From Allotamlana fucoidanivorans (GTDB lineage: Bacteria; Bacteroidota; Bacteroidia; Flavobacteriales; Flavobacteriaceae): a stretch of DNA of 64,000 bases. This document shows, in pieces, positions 43,782 through 51,740 of the stretch. The notes below the pieces were generated by a model that worked only from the letters and a program-made list of their open reading frames with translations, was not told the DNA's origin and ran no database searches. The position numbers and the translations under genes are program-made. Position 1 is the stretch's first letter. The number at the start of each line of letters is the position of its first letter. The stretch covers positions 1,488,001 through 1,552,000 of the forward strand of contig NZ_CP074074.1 in NCBI RefSeq assembly GCF_045788535.1. Reading direction: 5' to 3'.

Positions 43782-44996
43782 TTAAGGTTTTCGTTCTAAA
43801 AGTGCCATGTAAAATCCATCAAAACCAGATTCATGAGCGAATACTTTTTTGTCTTTAACAAACTTAAATTGAGCACCAGCTTCAGTTTTTAAAAAGGCAT
43901 TAACTTGATTTTGATTTTCAGAAGGCAACACTGAACAGGTGGCATAAACTAATTTACCACCAGGTTTTACCATTTTTGAATATTGTTGCAGTACCTCTTG
44001 CTGTGTTACTCTAATACGATCTAAAAATTCTGGCTCTAGTTTCCATTTAGCATCAGGATTTCTTCGTAATACTCCCAAACCAGAACAGGGTGCATCAATT
44101 AAAACACGGTCGGCCTTATTGTATAATTTTTTTATAGGTTTTGTAGAATCTATAACTTTTAAATCTACATTGTGTACTCCATTTCTGCGAGCTCTTACCT
44201 TAAGCTTTTTGAGTTTACTTTCGTAAATATCCATGGCTGTAATTTGTCCTTTGTTTTCCATCAAAGAAGCAATGTGTAATGTTTTACCTCCAGCACCAGC
44301 ACAGGTATCTATGACCTTCATGCCAGGTTTCACATCAAGAAAATCAGCTACCAATTGAGAAGAAGCATCCTGAACTTCAAAAAGACCATTTTTAAAGGCG
44401 TCGGTGACAAATACATTGGCACGTTCGGTCAATCTAAGAGCCGAAGGATAGCCTTTTAAAAATTCGGTTTCAATATTTTGATCCGCAAGCACATTCTGTA
44501 GCTTGTCTTTTGTTGTTTTTAGCGTATTCACTCTAAGAATAACATCGGCTTGCTCATTTTGCATAGCAATTTCCTTAGTCCATTTATTCTCTCCCAATTC
44601 TTGCACACCAACTTCGTCAATCCAATCTGGGATAGACTCTCTGAATTTTCTAATTTTTGAAAGTTCATCAAATCGTCCTTTTATTTTTCGGGTAGGTGTG
44701 TTTTCAAAATATTTCCAATCGGGAAGTCTTATGCCTTTTAAGGTGGCCCAAACCGCAAACATGCGCCATAGGTTATCTCGATGAAATGGTTCTTTAACTT
44801 CGGCTATTTCAGCATAAAGACGTTTCCATCTTACTATGTCATAAGTGGTTTCGGCAACAAAAGCTCTGTCTCTAGCCCCCCAACGTTTATCGCGTTTTAA
44901 TAATTGCTGAATCACTTTATCGGCATATTGCCCTTCATTAAAGATTAATGTTAATCCATCAATGACCGCAAAACAAAGGTTTCTGTGTAATCTCAT
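43782..44996 (-). CDS. RsmB/NOP-family RNA (cytosine-5) methyltransferase
   Basis: A 404-residue methyltransferase. The SAM-binding motif is VIDTCAGAGGKTLHIASL. The motif IV cysteine is in LIDAPCSGLGVLRRNPDAKW and the motif VI cysteine in VYATCSVLPSENQNQV, which together define the m5C class. An N-terminal NusB-like helical region precedes it. The rRNA or tRNA target cannot be told from sequence; RsmB itself is one option. Convergent neighbours exist on neither side, and the ECF sigma gene is divergent from it. Confidence 0.9.
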   Translation of the reverse strand: MRLHRNLCFAVIDGLTLIFNEGQYADKVIQQLLKRDKRWGARDRAFVAETTYDIVRWKRLYAEIAEVKEPFHRDNLWRMFAVWATLKGIRLPDWKYFENTPTRKIKGRFDELSKIRKFRESIPDWIDEVGVQELGENKWTKEIAMQNEQADVILRVNTLKTTKDKLQNVLADQNIETEFLKGYPSALRLTERANVFVTDAFKNGLFEVQDASSQLVADFLDVKPGMKVIDTCAGAGGKTLHIASLMENKGQITAMDIYESKLKKLKVRARRNGVHNVDLKVIDSTKPIKKLYNKADRVLIDAPCSGLGVLRRNPDAKWKLEPEFLDRIRVTQQEVLQQYSKMVKPGGKLVYATCSVLPSENQNQVNAFLKTEAGAQFKFVKDKKVFAHESGFDGFYMALLERKP

Positions 44997-45196
44997 CTTG
45001 ATTTATTGAAGCGCAAAGGTACGTTTAAATTGTTTACATTACTATTTGTGATAAATAGGATTTATTACAACTTTAAGAGTGGTTGGCTAAGGCTATAGTG
45101 TAAACCTGAATCTAAGCCACAAGTGAGAAAAAAAGTTATCAAGCACAAGTTTTTTTGTTCTTTATCATCTAAACTTGCATAAGTTAATTAGCATAT

Positions 45197-45775
45197 TTGA
45201 CCGAAGACGAATTTATAGAAAAGTTAAAGCGCCACAACGCCAGCGCTTATGCGCGATTGTTGGATGATTTTCAGCAAAAGGTGTTTGCTACTTGTATCTC
45301 TTTTGTGCCTAGTAAAGAGGATGCCGAAGATATTGCACAAGAAGTGTTTGTTGAGGTCTTTAATTCCATTGGAACATTCAAAGGTAATTCTAAATTATCA
45401 ACCTGGATTTATAGAATTACCACCAATAAATGTTTGGAATTTATTAGAAAGCGAAATACTAAAAAACGATTTGGGTTTATGCAGTCGTTATTAGGACATG
45501 AAATGCCTTTAGATAAAAGCCATTACTTTACAGAAGTAAACCATCCAGGGGTAATTCTTGAAAACAAGGAGAAAAGTGATATCTTGTTTTATGCTATTAA
45601 TCAGTTACCAAATGCCCAGAAAGTGGTGTTTATTTTGCACAAAATTGACGGGAAAAGTTACCAGGAAATAAGCGATATTATAGAAAAAAGTTTTTCTTCA
45701 GTAGAGTCTCTTATGTTTCGTGCCAAAAAGAATTTGAGAACGCTTCTAGAGAATTTTTATAAAAACAATAAATAA
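45197..45775 (+). CDS. ECF sigma factor (module 1), TTG start
   Basis: A 192-residue sigma-70 factor of the extracytoplasmic-function type. Region 2 is at residues 20-90 (AEDIAQEVFVEVFNSIGTFK, then LSTWIYRITTNKCLEFIRKR) and region 4 at about 130-185 (LPNAQKVVFILHKIDGKSYQ, then SVESLMFRAKKNLR). The start is TTG: an in-frame TAA lies four codons upstream and no ATG or GTG lies between. It heads a cluster with a membrane anti-sigma-like gene and a CpxP-like gene. A weak start codon could keep the factor scarce. Confidence 0.88.
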   Translation: MTEDEFIEKLKRHNASAYARLLDDFQQKVFATCISFVPSKEDAEDIAQEVFVEVFNSIGTFKGNSKLSTWIYRITTNKCLEFIRKRNTKKRFGFMQSLLGHEMPLDKSHYFTEVNHPGVILENKEKSDILFYAINQLPNAQKVVFILHKIDGKSYQEISDIIEKSFSSVESLMFRAKKNLRTLLENFYKNNK

Positions 45776-45813
45776 CGCAAGTTTTTTAAATGTATTGCAT
45801 CTAAATATTTGAT

Positions 45814-46128
45814 ATGGATAGAGATAAGAACATACAAAACCAGATTGATGAAACTATAAATGTTTCAGAGCGTATTCAGAAAGTGTCTGTATCTGCATTT
45901 TTTAAAGATAAAACCATGCAGGTTTTATTTGCTGATAAAAAAGAAGAAGAGAGCCGCATTTGGTTGTGGTTTACGCCAAAATTACAATTGGCGTCATTAG
46001 TTTGTATTATTATTCTAAATGTGATTGCTTATACAAGAATGCAACAAGCCACTTATGATCATCATGTGTCTCAATTTGCTGAATCTTATGGGTTATCAAC
46101 TCCCAATCAATTTTCATTATTAAAATAA
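45814..46128 (+). CDS. single-pass membrane protein, probable anti-sigma factor (module 1)
   Basis: A 104-residue protein. The cytoplasmic N-terminal half (residues 1-55) contains VSERIQKVSVSAFFKDKTMQ. A membrane helix spans about 60-76 (LASLVCIIILNVIAY), and a short periplasmic tail follows. Size, topology and position directly after an ECF sigma gene are those of a minimal anti-sigma factor. No zinc-binding motif (HxxxCxxC) is present. The assignment rests on context. Confidence 0.6.
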   Translation: MDRDKNIQNQIDETINVSERIQKVSVSAFFKDKTMQVLFADKKEEESRIWLWFTPKLQLASLVCIIILNVIAYTRMQQATYDHHVSQFAESYGLSTPNQFSLLK

Positions 46129-46130
46129 CT

Positions 46131-46670
46131 ATGAAAAAGAATATCGTTTTATACATACTGTTCCTTTTTTTAGTGATAGCTAATGGGTTCTTTTTATATA
46201 ATTATGTAGGGAATAATATTGATAGAAAGGGGAAAGATATGGTTAGGCCAGGTGATTTTATATTAAAAGAACTACAGTTCAGTGAAGAACAAATGGAGGC
46301 GTTAAGAATGTCAAGTGTGGGGCATCATGAACGTATGAAAAGGTGTTCTGAGGAGTTAAAACGATTGAAAGATTTATTGTTCAATACCTTATCAGAGCAA
46401 GAGACTAATGAGACTAAAACAGACTCTATTATTTCTTTAATAGGTCAAGTTGAAATGGAAAAAGAGAAGGAAGCGTTTTCGCATTTTAAAACGATTCAAA
46501 CGCTATGTAACAACAAACAAAAGGAACGTTTTAAGAGAATAATTAATGATGCGCTGCACAAACACGGTAGGCAAGAGCAGAGGCCTCCAAGTAGAGCAAC
46601 GTTTCAGGGAGCTCACCCACCGCATCCTCAAAGAATGGATTCGAATAGACATTTGCCGCAGCAAGAGTAA
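46131..46670 (+). CDS. CpxP/Spy-like periplasmic sensor protein (module 1)
   Basis: A 179-residue protein with an uncleaved-looking N-terminal hydrophobic segment (IVLYILFLFLVIANGFFLY). The long helical region following it (FILKELQFSEEQMEALRMSS, then KEKEAFSHFKTIQTLCNNKQ and ERFKRIIND) is the pattern of the heavy-metal-sensor/Spy/CpxP family, whose LTxxQ-like repeats appear here as LSEQE and ELQFSEEQ. The tail is rich in histidine and proline (HPPHPQRM). The gene begins two bases after the anti-sigma-like stop. Together with the sigma factor it resembles CnrX/CnrY/CnrH-type metal or envelope sensing. Confidence 0.7.
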   Translation: MKKNIVLYILFLFLVIANGFFLYNYVGNNIDRKGKDMVRPGDFILKELQFSEEQMEALRMSSVGHHERMKRCSEELKRLKDLLFNTLSEQETNETKTDSIISLIGQVEMEKEKEAFSHFKTIQTLCNNKQKERFKRIINDALHKHGRQEQRPPSRATFQGAHPPHPQRMDSNRHLPQQE

Positions 46671-46688
46671 AAAAATGTTTAAAAAGTG

Positions 46689-46716
46689 AGACCTTCATAT
46701 TTGTGAAGGTCTTTTT
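46689..46716. terminator. intrinsic terminator after the module-1 CpxP-like gene
   Basis: AGACCTTCA (46689-46697) pairs with TGAAGGTCT (46704-46712) around a six-base loop and is followed by five Ts. It separates the sigma module from the YHYH gene. Confidence 0.8.
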
Positions 46717-46763
46717 GTTAGTAGTTGCACCAGTTTTTTGTTCAAGAAACATCTAAAAACTAA

Positions 46764-47702
46764 ATGTTAAAAGGAATACAGATGATAAATAAAAATTTAC
46801 CTAAGGTGCTAATCCTCATAATGCTGTGCTTACATATTATAGGCACTGCACAAAACGATTCAATTGAAACCGGTCGGTCATCCCATGTTAATCATCAGCA
46901 TACAGACTATTTTGGAGCGTATCAATTGAATGACCCTGTATTTGGTACTAAAACTTCAGTAATCATTAAAGGTGCTAAAAGAATTATGACTACTAACGCT
47001 TTACCAAATCATGAAACAGGCCAGTTTCCTACTCGAGGCAATCCTAATACCATTTCTGAACAACATAGAATTTATTCTTTTCCAGTTCGTCCAAAATATA
47101 CGGGACAACCTAAATGGGTGAGAGAACCCGGTGTGGCGCTTAATGGTGTTAAGTTTGAGCCAGGTACCGCCGAAGTGGTTGTTTGTGATACGGGAGAGAA
47201 TTATCGGGTAGAAGCTTTTCAAGATTTGATTAATTTAGGTCTGGATTTTAATCATGCGCATGTGCAACCCACAGGTGCCTATCATTATCATGGTACACCA
47301 ACTTCTGTTATTAAGACCTTTGATACTGGTGGTGATTTGGTTCATATTGGATTTGCTAAAGATGGGTTTCCTATCTATTTTTCTAAAAGTGAACGTTATA
47401 AACCAAGCTATAAGTTAGCAATAGGAAATCGCGTAGGTGATGGATGTACATATACCAATCCTAAACAAATACTTAGTATTTTAGTAAAGGGTAATCATGA
47501 TGGTACTTTTACGTCAGATTATGAATATATTGAAGGTTCTGGTGATTTAGATGAATGCAATGGTGTTATGGTAAATGGTGCCTATATGTATTTTGTTACT
47601 ACTACATTTCCTTATGTTGGCAGGTGCTTAATGGGAGCATTTGAGGAGGACGAACTACGACGCGGCAGATTTGGCTCACGCCACCATAAATCTAGAAACT
47701 AA
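46764..47702 (+). CDS. secreted YHYH-domain protein
   Basis: A 312-residue exported protein; the signal is the hydrophobic stretch MINKNLPKVLILIMLCLHII, so the start at residue 7 is also possible. The name-giving motif is in PTGAYHYHGTPTSVI near 175-190, and two further histidine-rich segments occur (VNHQHTDYFG and LDFNHAHVQP). YHYH proteins are of unknown role; the histidine clusters suggest metal binding. It lies between the two ECF/CpxP-like modules, which could link it to their signal. The next small gene follows within a few bases. Confidence 0.8.
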   Translation: MLKGIQMINKNLPKVLILIMLCLHIIGTAQNDSIETGRSSHVNHQHTDYFGAYQLNDPVFGTKTSVIIKGAKRIMTTNALPNHETGQFPTRGNPNTISEQHRIYSFPVRPKYTGQPKWVREPGVALNGVKFEPGTAEVVVCDTGENYRVEAFQDLINLGLDFNHAHVQPTGAYHYHGTPTSVIKTFDTGGDLVHIGFAKDGFPIYFSKSERYKPSYKLAIGNRVGDGCTYTNPKQILSILVKGNHDGTFTSDYEYIEGSGDLDECNGVMVNGAYMYFVTTTFPYVGRCLMGAFEEDELRRGRFGSRHHKSRN

Positions 47703-47704
47703 CG

Positions 47705-47987
47705 ATGTCTTTTAAGAAAAGTAGTGTCGCCAAAGTATTCTAACCAAAGATTTGATAAATCAGGAGAAATTATTTTTTCATCAAGACGCAAGTTTTTTTT
47801 AAAAGACGCATCAAAATACCTAAACAAATCTCAATACATGAACTTTAAGAGAAACCAAATTGTTGCCATTTTTGTTGTTGTTATTGTAACCATTGTAGCA
47901 TTAAATATCATCATGATAAGCAATGGTTTTAATCAAAGGGAATCTAGTAAAAAAGTAACAGCAACTATTGGTGAACATGCACATTAA
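47705..47987 (+). CDS. small single-pass membrane protein, start region possibly frameshifted
   Basis: The clear reading frame starts at a GTG at 47724 and encodes 87 residues with one membrane helix (IVAIFVVVIVTIVALNIIM). Two bases after the YHYH stop lies an ATG at 47705 that starts a 12-codon frame. Removing one A from the AAAA run (47717-47720) joins it to the long frame as MSFKKVVSPKYSNQRF. The closeness to the preceding stop favours the ATG; the GTG start is the alternative that needs no correction. I do not recognise a family. The gene ends before the converging CpxP-like gene. Confidence 0.5.
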
Positions 47988-48058
47988 ATCTATAATTTAA
48001 TGGAGGTATATTCAATTATTAAGGGTTCTGTATGGAAGTTTTTTTAAGGGAGGTATAA

Positions 48059-48090
48059 AAAAAGGAGAGCGGTTAATGGCTCTCCTTTTT
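48059..48090. terminator. bidirectional terminator overlapping the end of the CpxP-like gene
   Basis: AAAAAGGAGAGC and GCTCTCCTTTTT form a 12-bp stem around an eight-base loop. The stop codon of the minus-strand gene (48073-48075) lies in the loop, so the gene's last codons form half of the stem. It serves both converging transcripts. Confidence 0.85.
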
Positions 48091-48522
48091 ACGTTTTTTA
48101 AGTTCTTCAAACATATGCCTTTTAAACTCTTCTTCAACTAATTTTAGGAGCACTATTTTTTTTGATGAAATAACAGGAGCCAGTTTGTTTGGTAGTTCCA
48201 TTCTTAAGGCGTGTAGTTTACGCTCTGCAGTTTTAATTCTATTTATCAGATTTTCAGCTTCAGCTTCAGACATCGTTTCAGCGTGATCTTTTATTTCATT
48301 ACGCAGGGCACGCATTTCTTTGTGTTTAATTTGAAATGTTTCTTTTTCAAAATCGTTATAAATAGGCCAAAAATTTTGGGCTTCACTTTTACTGAGATTT
48401 AGTTTTTCAGTAATAAAAGATACTTTAAGCGCCCTAATTTGCTCTCTGCTAGTCCCATTCTTATTTTGGGCCGATAATATTGGAGTTACCACTAATAAAA
48501 GTACGGCAATTAATTTTTTCAT
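48073..48522 (-). CDS. CpxP/Spy-like periplasmic protein (module 2)
   Basis: A 149-residue exported protein read from the ATG at 48522. The signal MKKLIAVLLLVVTPILSAQN ends near residue 18-19. The mature part is helical, with TEKLNLSKSEAQNFWPIYND and IKTAERKLHALRMELPNKLA patterns of the Spy/CpxP/heavy-metal-sensor group. A longer frame from a TTG at 48540 would overlap the upstream gene by eight bases, and its first residues lack sense as a signal. It begins ten bases after the anti-sigma-like stop. Confidence 0.75.
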   Translation of the reverse strand: MKKLIAVLLLVVTPILSAQNKNGTSREQIRALKVSFITEKLNLSKSEAQNFWPIYNDFEKETFQIKHKEMRALRNEIKDHAETMSEAEAENLINRIKTAERKLHALRMELPNKLAPVISSKKIVLLKLVEEEFKRHMFEELKKRKKESH

Positions 48523-48532
48523 CTTTATGTAT

Positions 48533-49030
48533 TTATTCAATCATTAAAGTTTCAATGTCAGCATGCTCTAGTAAATAAGCTTCAAGCGCGTCATCATCCA
48601 CATTAAGCGTCATACCTGTTTCAAGTTCTTCTTCTAATAATAAGGATGCAATTTCATAAGAACTCACATTTTCATCAATGAGATAATCTTCAACCGTTTC
48701 AGTGGTTAAAGTATCAAATGTTGGCGTTTTATCAAATATGGAAAGGTTAAGTAATAATATGATGGTAGCAGCGATGCTGGATGCATAAAACACGGCTTTT
48801 TTTGTAAAAAGTGATCTTACTTTAGTTGCGGGTTTATCCTCAATACGTGATATAACTGCTTGTTCAATAGTTTCAAAGTACTGCTTTGGAACAGTGAACC
48901 CAGAATCATGGCCACTAAGAATACTTGGTTGACCTGTTTTACTGAACACTTTGCTTTCTAGAGATTCAAAATAGTCCTCAGGTATTTTAAACCCCGTTGA
49001 TTTTATATGATGTAATTTTTTATTTTTCAT
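48533..49030 (-). CDS. membrane protein with duplicated GFxxPxxYFE motif, probable anti-sigma factor (module 2)
   Basis: A 165-residue protein. The cytoplasmic N-terminal part holds the same motif twice: GFKIPEDYFESLESKVFSK near residues 13-31 and GFTVPKQYFETIEQAVISR near 44-62. A membrane helix lies at about 80-96 (FYASSIAATIILLLNLSIF), and an acidic tail follows (TVEDYLIDENVSSYEIASLL). The position directly after an ECF sigma gene (45 bases) indicates an anti-sigma factor; the duplicated motif would contact the sigma factor. There is no zinc motif. Confidence 0.65.
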   Translation of the reverse strand: MKNKKLHHIKSTGFKIPEDYFESLESKVFSKTGQPSILSGHDSGFTVPKQYFETIEQAVISRIEDKPATKVRSLFTKKAVFYASSIAATIILLLNLSIFDKTPTFDTLTTETVEDYLIDENVSSYEIASLLLEEELETGMTLNVDDDALEAYLLEHADIETLMIE

Positions 49031-49074
49031 TTTTTTCTACTTACAGTGTTTTGACTCATTAATTTTACAAAGGT

Positions 49075-49617
49075 TTAATTATTAGTCAAATAAGCTTCAA
49101 TTTTTTTTACAGCAATATGATAGGAGGCTTTTAGTCCGCCTTCAGTTATTTCTAGAATTTCAGAGATTTCTTTATATTTTAAATCCTGAAAATATTTCAT
49201 GTTAAATATCAATTGTTGTTTTTCAGGTAAGGTAGCAATCGCTTTCTGCAACTTTAATTGAATGGTCTTGCCTTCAAAGTAAACATCAGCAGATAAATTA
49301 GTAATAGCTAGTTTTTTTACTTCCTCACTACTCACCTGTAATTGTTTGGCACGTTTATTTATAAATGTAATAGATTCATTTGTAGCTATTCTATACATCC
49401 ACGAGAACAGTTTGCTATCTCCCTTAAAATGATTAATATTCCTATACACCTTAATAAAGGTGTTTTGTAGCACATCATCTGTATCATCATGTGATTTTAC
49501 TATATGCCTGATGTGCCAATATAGACGCTCTTTGTATAACGACATAAGTGTGCCGAAAGCTTTATCCTTGTGTTGTTCAGATTTTAATTGTTCTACTAGT
49601 TCGGCTTCCTTAATCAC
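49075..49617 (-). CDS. ECF sigma factor (module 2), non-ATG start
   Basis: A sigma-70 ECF factor of about 180 residues. Region 2 includes DVLQNTFIKVYRNINHFKGD and LFSWMYRIATNESITFINKR; region 4 includes LPEKQQLIFNMKYFQDLKYK and LEITEGGLKASYHIAVKKIE. No ATG lies near the start. A GTG at 49617 gives MIKEAELVEQL, the most usual N-terminus; a TTG two codons earlier (49623) is the alternative. It heads the second sigma/anti-sigma/CpxP-like triple, which converges on the first one. Confidence 0.88.
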   Translation of the reverse strand: MIKEAELVEQLKSEQHKDKAFGTLMSLYKERLYWHIRHIVKSHDDTDDVLQNTFIKVYRNINHFKGDSKLFSWMYRIATNESITFINKRAKQLQVSSEEVKKLAITNLSADVYFEGKTIQLKLQKAIATLPEKQQLIFNMKYFQDLKYKEISEILEITEGGLKASYHIAVKKIEAYLTNN

Positions 49618-49725
49618 AAACAATTGTTTACATGTATGACCACGAAATATACAAAAAGTTTAAAATAAATTTTTCATAAACTTGAATAATGTATTATGTT
49701 GATATACAGTGTTTTAAATAAAATA

Positions 49726-49757
49726 TTATCGATAAAAAGCATCATAATATCGATAAA
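49726..49757. promoter_or_regulatory. paired ATCGAT boxes, 21 bases apart
   Basis: Two TATCGATAAA boxes are centred at 49730/31 and 49751/52, two helical turns apart, just upstream of a good plus-strand promoter (49771-49801). Comparable paired ATCGAT boxes occur 20 bases apart at 29913-29946, and a single perfect TTCATCGATGAA lies at 57324-57335. The central CG within a palindrome resembles LacI-type operators, but the binding protein is unknown. Confidence 0.5.
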
Positions 49758-49770
49758 GTGTAAATTTTTC

Positions 49771-49801
49771 TTGTCAGAAACAATTTTCTAACTTATATTT
49801 G
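49771..49801 (+). promoter_or_regulatory. Bacteroidota-type promoter of an orphan transcript
   Basis: TTG at 49771-49773, a 20-base spacer and a perfect TATATTTG at 49794-49801 match the flavobacterial consensus. It points away from the ECF sigma gene into a gene-free interval. Confidence 0.6.
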
Positions 49802-49806
49802 TCTCA

Positions 49807-49891
49807 GAAACCTACTTAATATGTTAGTCGTCCCCAAATCTAACATAAACTAAAAAAAGGATAGAAGCCCCCAAAACTCTATCCTTTTTTC
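49807..49891 (+). ncRNA. candidate small RNA with two hairpins
   Basis: Between the ECF sigma gene and the converging ABC transporter gene there is a plus-strand unit of about 85 bases. After the promoter at 49771-49801 comes a hairpin with stem TATGTTAG/CTAACATA (49820-49847) whose loop holds CGTCCCCAAAT. A second hairpin, AAAAAAGGATAGA paired with TCTATCCTTTTTT, follows and acts as terminator. No ORF is present. Since both neighbours are on the other strand, the unit is independent of them, although the terminator can also end the transporter transcript. Confidence 0.45.
49853..49890. terminator. bidirectional terminator before the ABC exporter gene end
   Basis: A 13-bp perfect stem (AAAAAAGGATAGA and TCTATCCTTTTTT) surrounds a 12-base loop, with T runs on both strands. 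It lies 23 bases past the stop of the ABC exporter gene at 49914. Confidence 0.85.
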
Positions 49892-49913
49892 ATTTTATTT
49901 AACTCTTTAAGGG

Positions 49914-51740
49914 TTATTCAAAACTTTGCATTTCCACTAGCTTTTGGTATACCCCTTTTTTAGCAATGAGTGCCTCGTGTTTTCCTTGCTCTACTATTTC
50001 TCCTTTGTGTAGTACAACAATCTCATCGGCGTTTTGAATAGTAGAAAGTCTGTGTGCAATAACTATAGAGGTTCTGTTTTTCATCATGTTTTCAAGTGCC
50101 ACCTGAACTAGACGTTCACTTTCTGTATCTAAGGCTGAGGTTGCCTCATCTAACACCATAATGGGCGGACTTTTTAAAACGGCTCGCGCAATACTTAAGC
50201 GTTGTTTTTGGCCTCCAGAAAGTTTATTGCCAGAGTCTCCTATGTTCGTTTCAATACCTTGAGGTAAGTCTTTTACAAATTCCCAGGCATTGGCCACTTT
50301 CAAAGCTTCAATAACTTCAGTGTCAGTGGCGTCGTCTTTGCCAAGTTTTAAGTTATTCTTAATGCTTTCATTGAATAAAATAGCATCTTGGGTTACAATA
50401 CCAAGTTGATTTCTCAATGAGGCTGTGGTAAGGTCTCTAATATCTGTACCATCAATTTTTATAGCTCCTTTGTTAACATCATAAAATCGGGTAATAAGAT
50501 TTGCTATAGTGGATTTGCCACTGCCAGATTGGCCAACAAGTGCCACTTTTTTCCCTTTTGGGATAGTAAGCGAAAAATCCTTTAAAACATAATCGTTTTC
50601 ATACTTAAACCAAATGTTTTCAAAAGAGATGTTTTTGTTAAAGCCTGTTTTAACAACAGCATTATCCTTATCTTTTAAAGGGTTTTTAGCATCGATTATT
50701 TCTTGAATCCGTTCCGCAGCAGCATTACCTTGCTTGATATTATACAGCCCTCTTGAAATGGCTTTGGCAGGAACCATAATGTTATAGGCTAATCCCATAT
50801 AGGCAATAAAGGAACTACCATCAAGAGATTGATCTACTAAAACAAGCTGACCACCATACCACAGTAAGATTGAAATTACTAAAATACCAAGAAACTCACT
50901 GGTTGGTGAGGCTAAATTTTGGCGGTTTAATAATTTATTTGAAAAGTGATAAAATCGGTCACTTGATTCTTGAAAACGGTTGTAAAATTTCTCCTGGGCA
51001 TTAAAACCTTTAATGATTCTTAATCCAGTTAATGTTTCTTCAAGCGTAGAAAGAATAGACCCTTGTTCCTTTTGAACCCGATCTGATTTTCGCTTTAAAC
51101 TTTTGCCAATTATAGAAATAATCCATCCTGAAAGCGGTATAAAAACAAAAACAAAAATGGTTAGCTTCATACTAATTAGAAGCATCATGATGAGTGTGAA
51201 AATAATCATTAAGGGTTCTCTGGCAATAAGCTCTAAAACAGGTAGCATAGAGTATTGAAGGGTGGCTACATCGGTAGTTACTCTGGCCATTACATCTCCT
51301 TTTTTCTGATCTGAAAAATAAGATAAAGGGAGCTCTATGGTTTTTTTATACACAGTATTTCTTAAGTCTCTAACAACACCATTCCTTAAAAATACCATAA
51401 AGTAATATGCCAAATAGCTAAATATATTCTTTAATAAGAATAGAACGATAATGAGACTTACAACAAAAATTAAGGCTTTTTGGGGATCGTCTTGAGCATA
51501 TTGATTAACATGATACGCCAAGAAATCCTTATAAAAATCTTTAATATTATTTATACCTTGGTAAACGGGTGCTTCAGTTGGTACAACGGCATCCTTTTGA
51601 AACAAAATATCTAGCATAGGAATGAGCGCTACAAAAGAGAGCGCTCCAAAAAGGGCGTAAAAAATATTTGAAACAATGTGTCCTAAAGCATAAGCCTTAT
51701 AGGGTTTAGCATATTTTAAAATATTGGTAAAGTGACTCAT
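49914..51740 (-). CDS. ABC exporter, fused permease and ATPase (MsbA-like)
   Basis: A 608-residue inner-membrane protein. Residues 1-325 hold six membrane helices. The ATPase domain has Walker A GQSGSGKST (about 400), the signature LSGGQKQRL, Walker B PIMVLDEATSALD and the H-loop IVIAHRLSTI. It functions as a homodimer that exports lipids, glycolipids or drugs; MsbA-like lipid export is a reasonable guess but is not shown. The start overlaps the phosphoglucomutase stop by one base. Confidence 0.93.
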   Translation of the reverse strand: MSHFTNILKYAKPYKAYALGHIVSNIFYALFGALSFVALIPMLDILFQKDAVVPTEAPVYQGINNIKDFYKDFLAYHVNQYAQDDPQKALIFVVSLIIVLFLLKNIFSYLAYYFMVFLRNGVVRDLRNTVYKKTIELPLSYFSDQKKGDVMARVTTDVATLQYSMLPVLELIAREPLMIIFTLIMMLLISMKLTIFVFVFIPLSGWIISIIGKSLKRKSDRVQKEQGSILSTLEETLTGLRIIKGFNAQEKFYNRFQESSDRFYHFSNKLLNRQNLASPTSEFLGILVISILLWYGGQLVLVDQSLDGSSFIAYMGLAYNIMVPAKAISRGLYNIKQGNAAAERIQEIIDAKNPLKDKDNAVVKTGFNKNISFENIWFKYENDYVLKDFSLTIPKGKKVALVGQSGSGKSTIANLITRFYDVNKGAIKIDGTDIRDLTTASLRNQLGIVTQDAILFNESIKNNLKLGKDDATDTEVIEALKVANAWEFVKDLPQGIETNIGDSGNKLSGGQKQRLSIARAVLKSPPIMVLDEATSALDTESERLVQVALENMMKNRTSIVIAHRLSTIQNADEIVVLHKGEIVEQGKHEALIAKKGVYQKLVEMQSFE

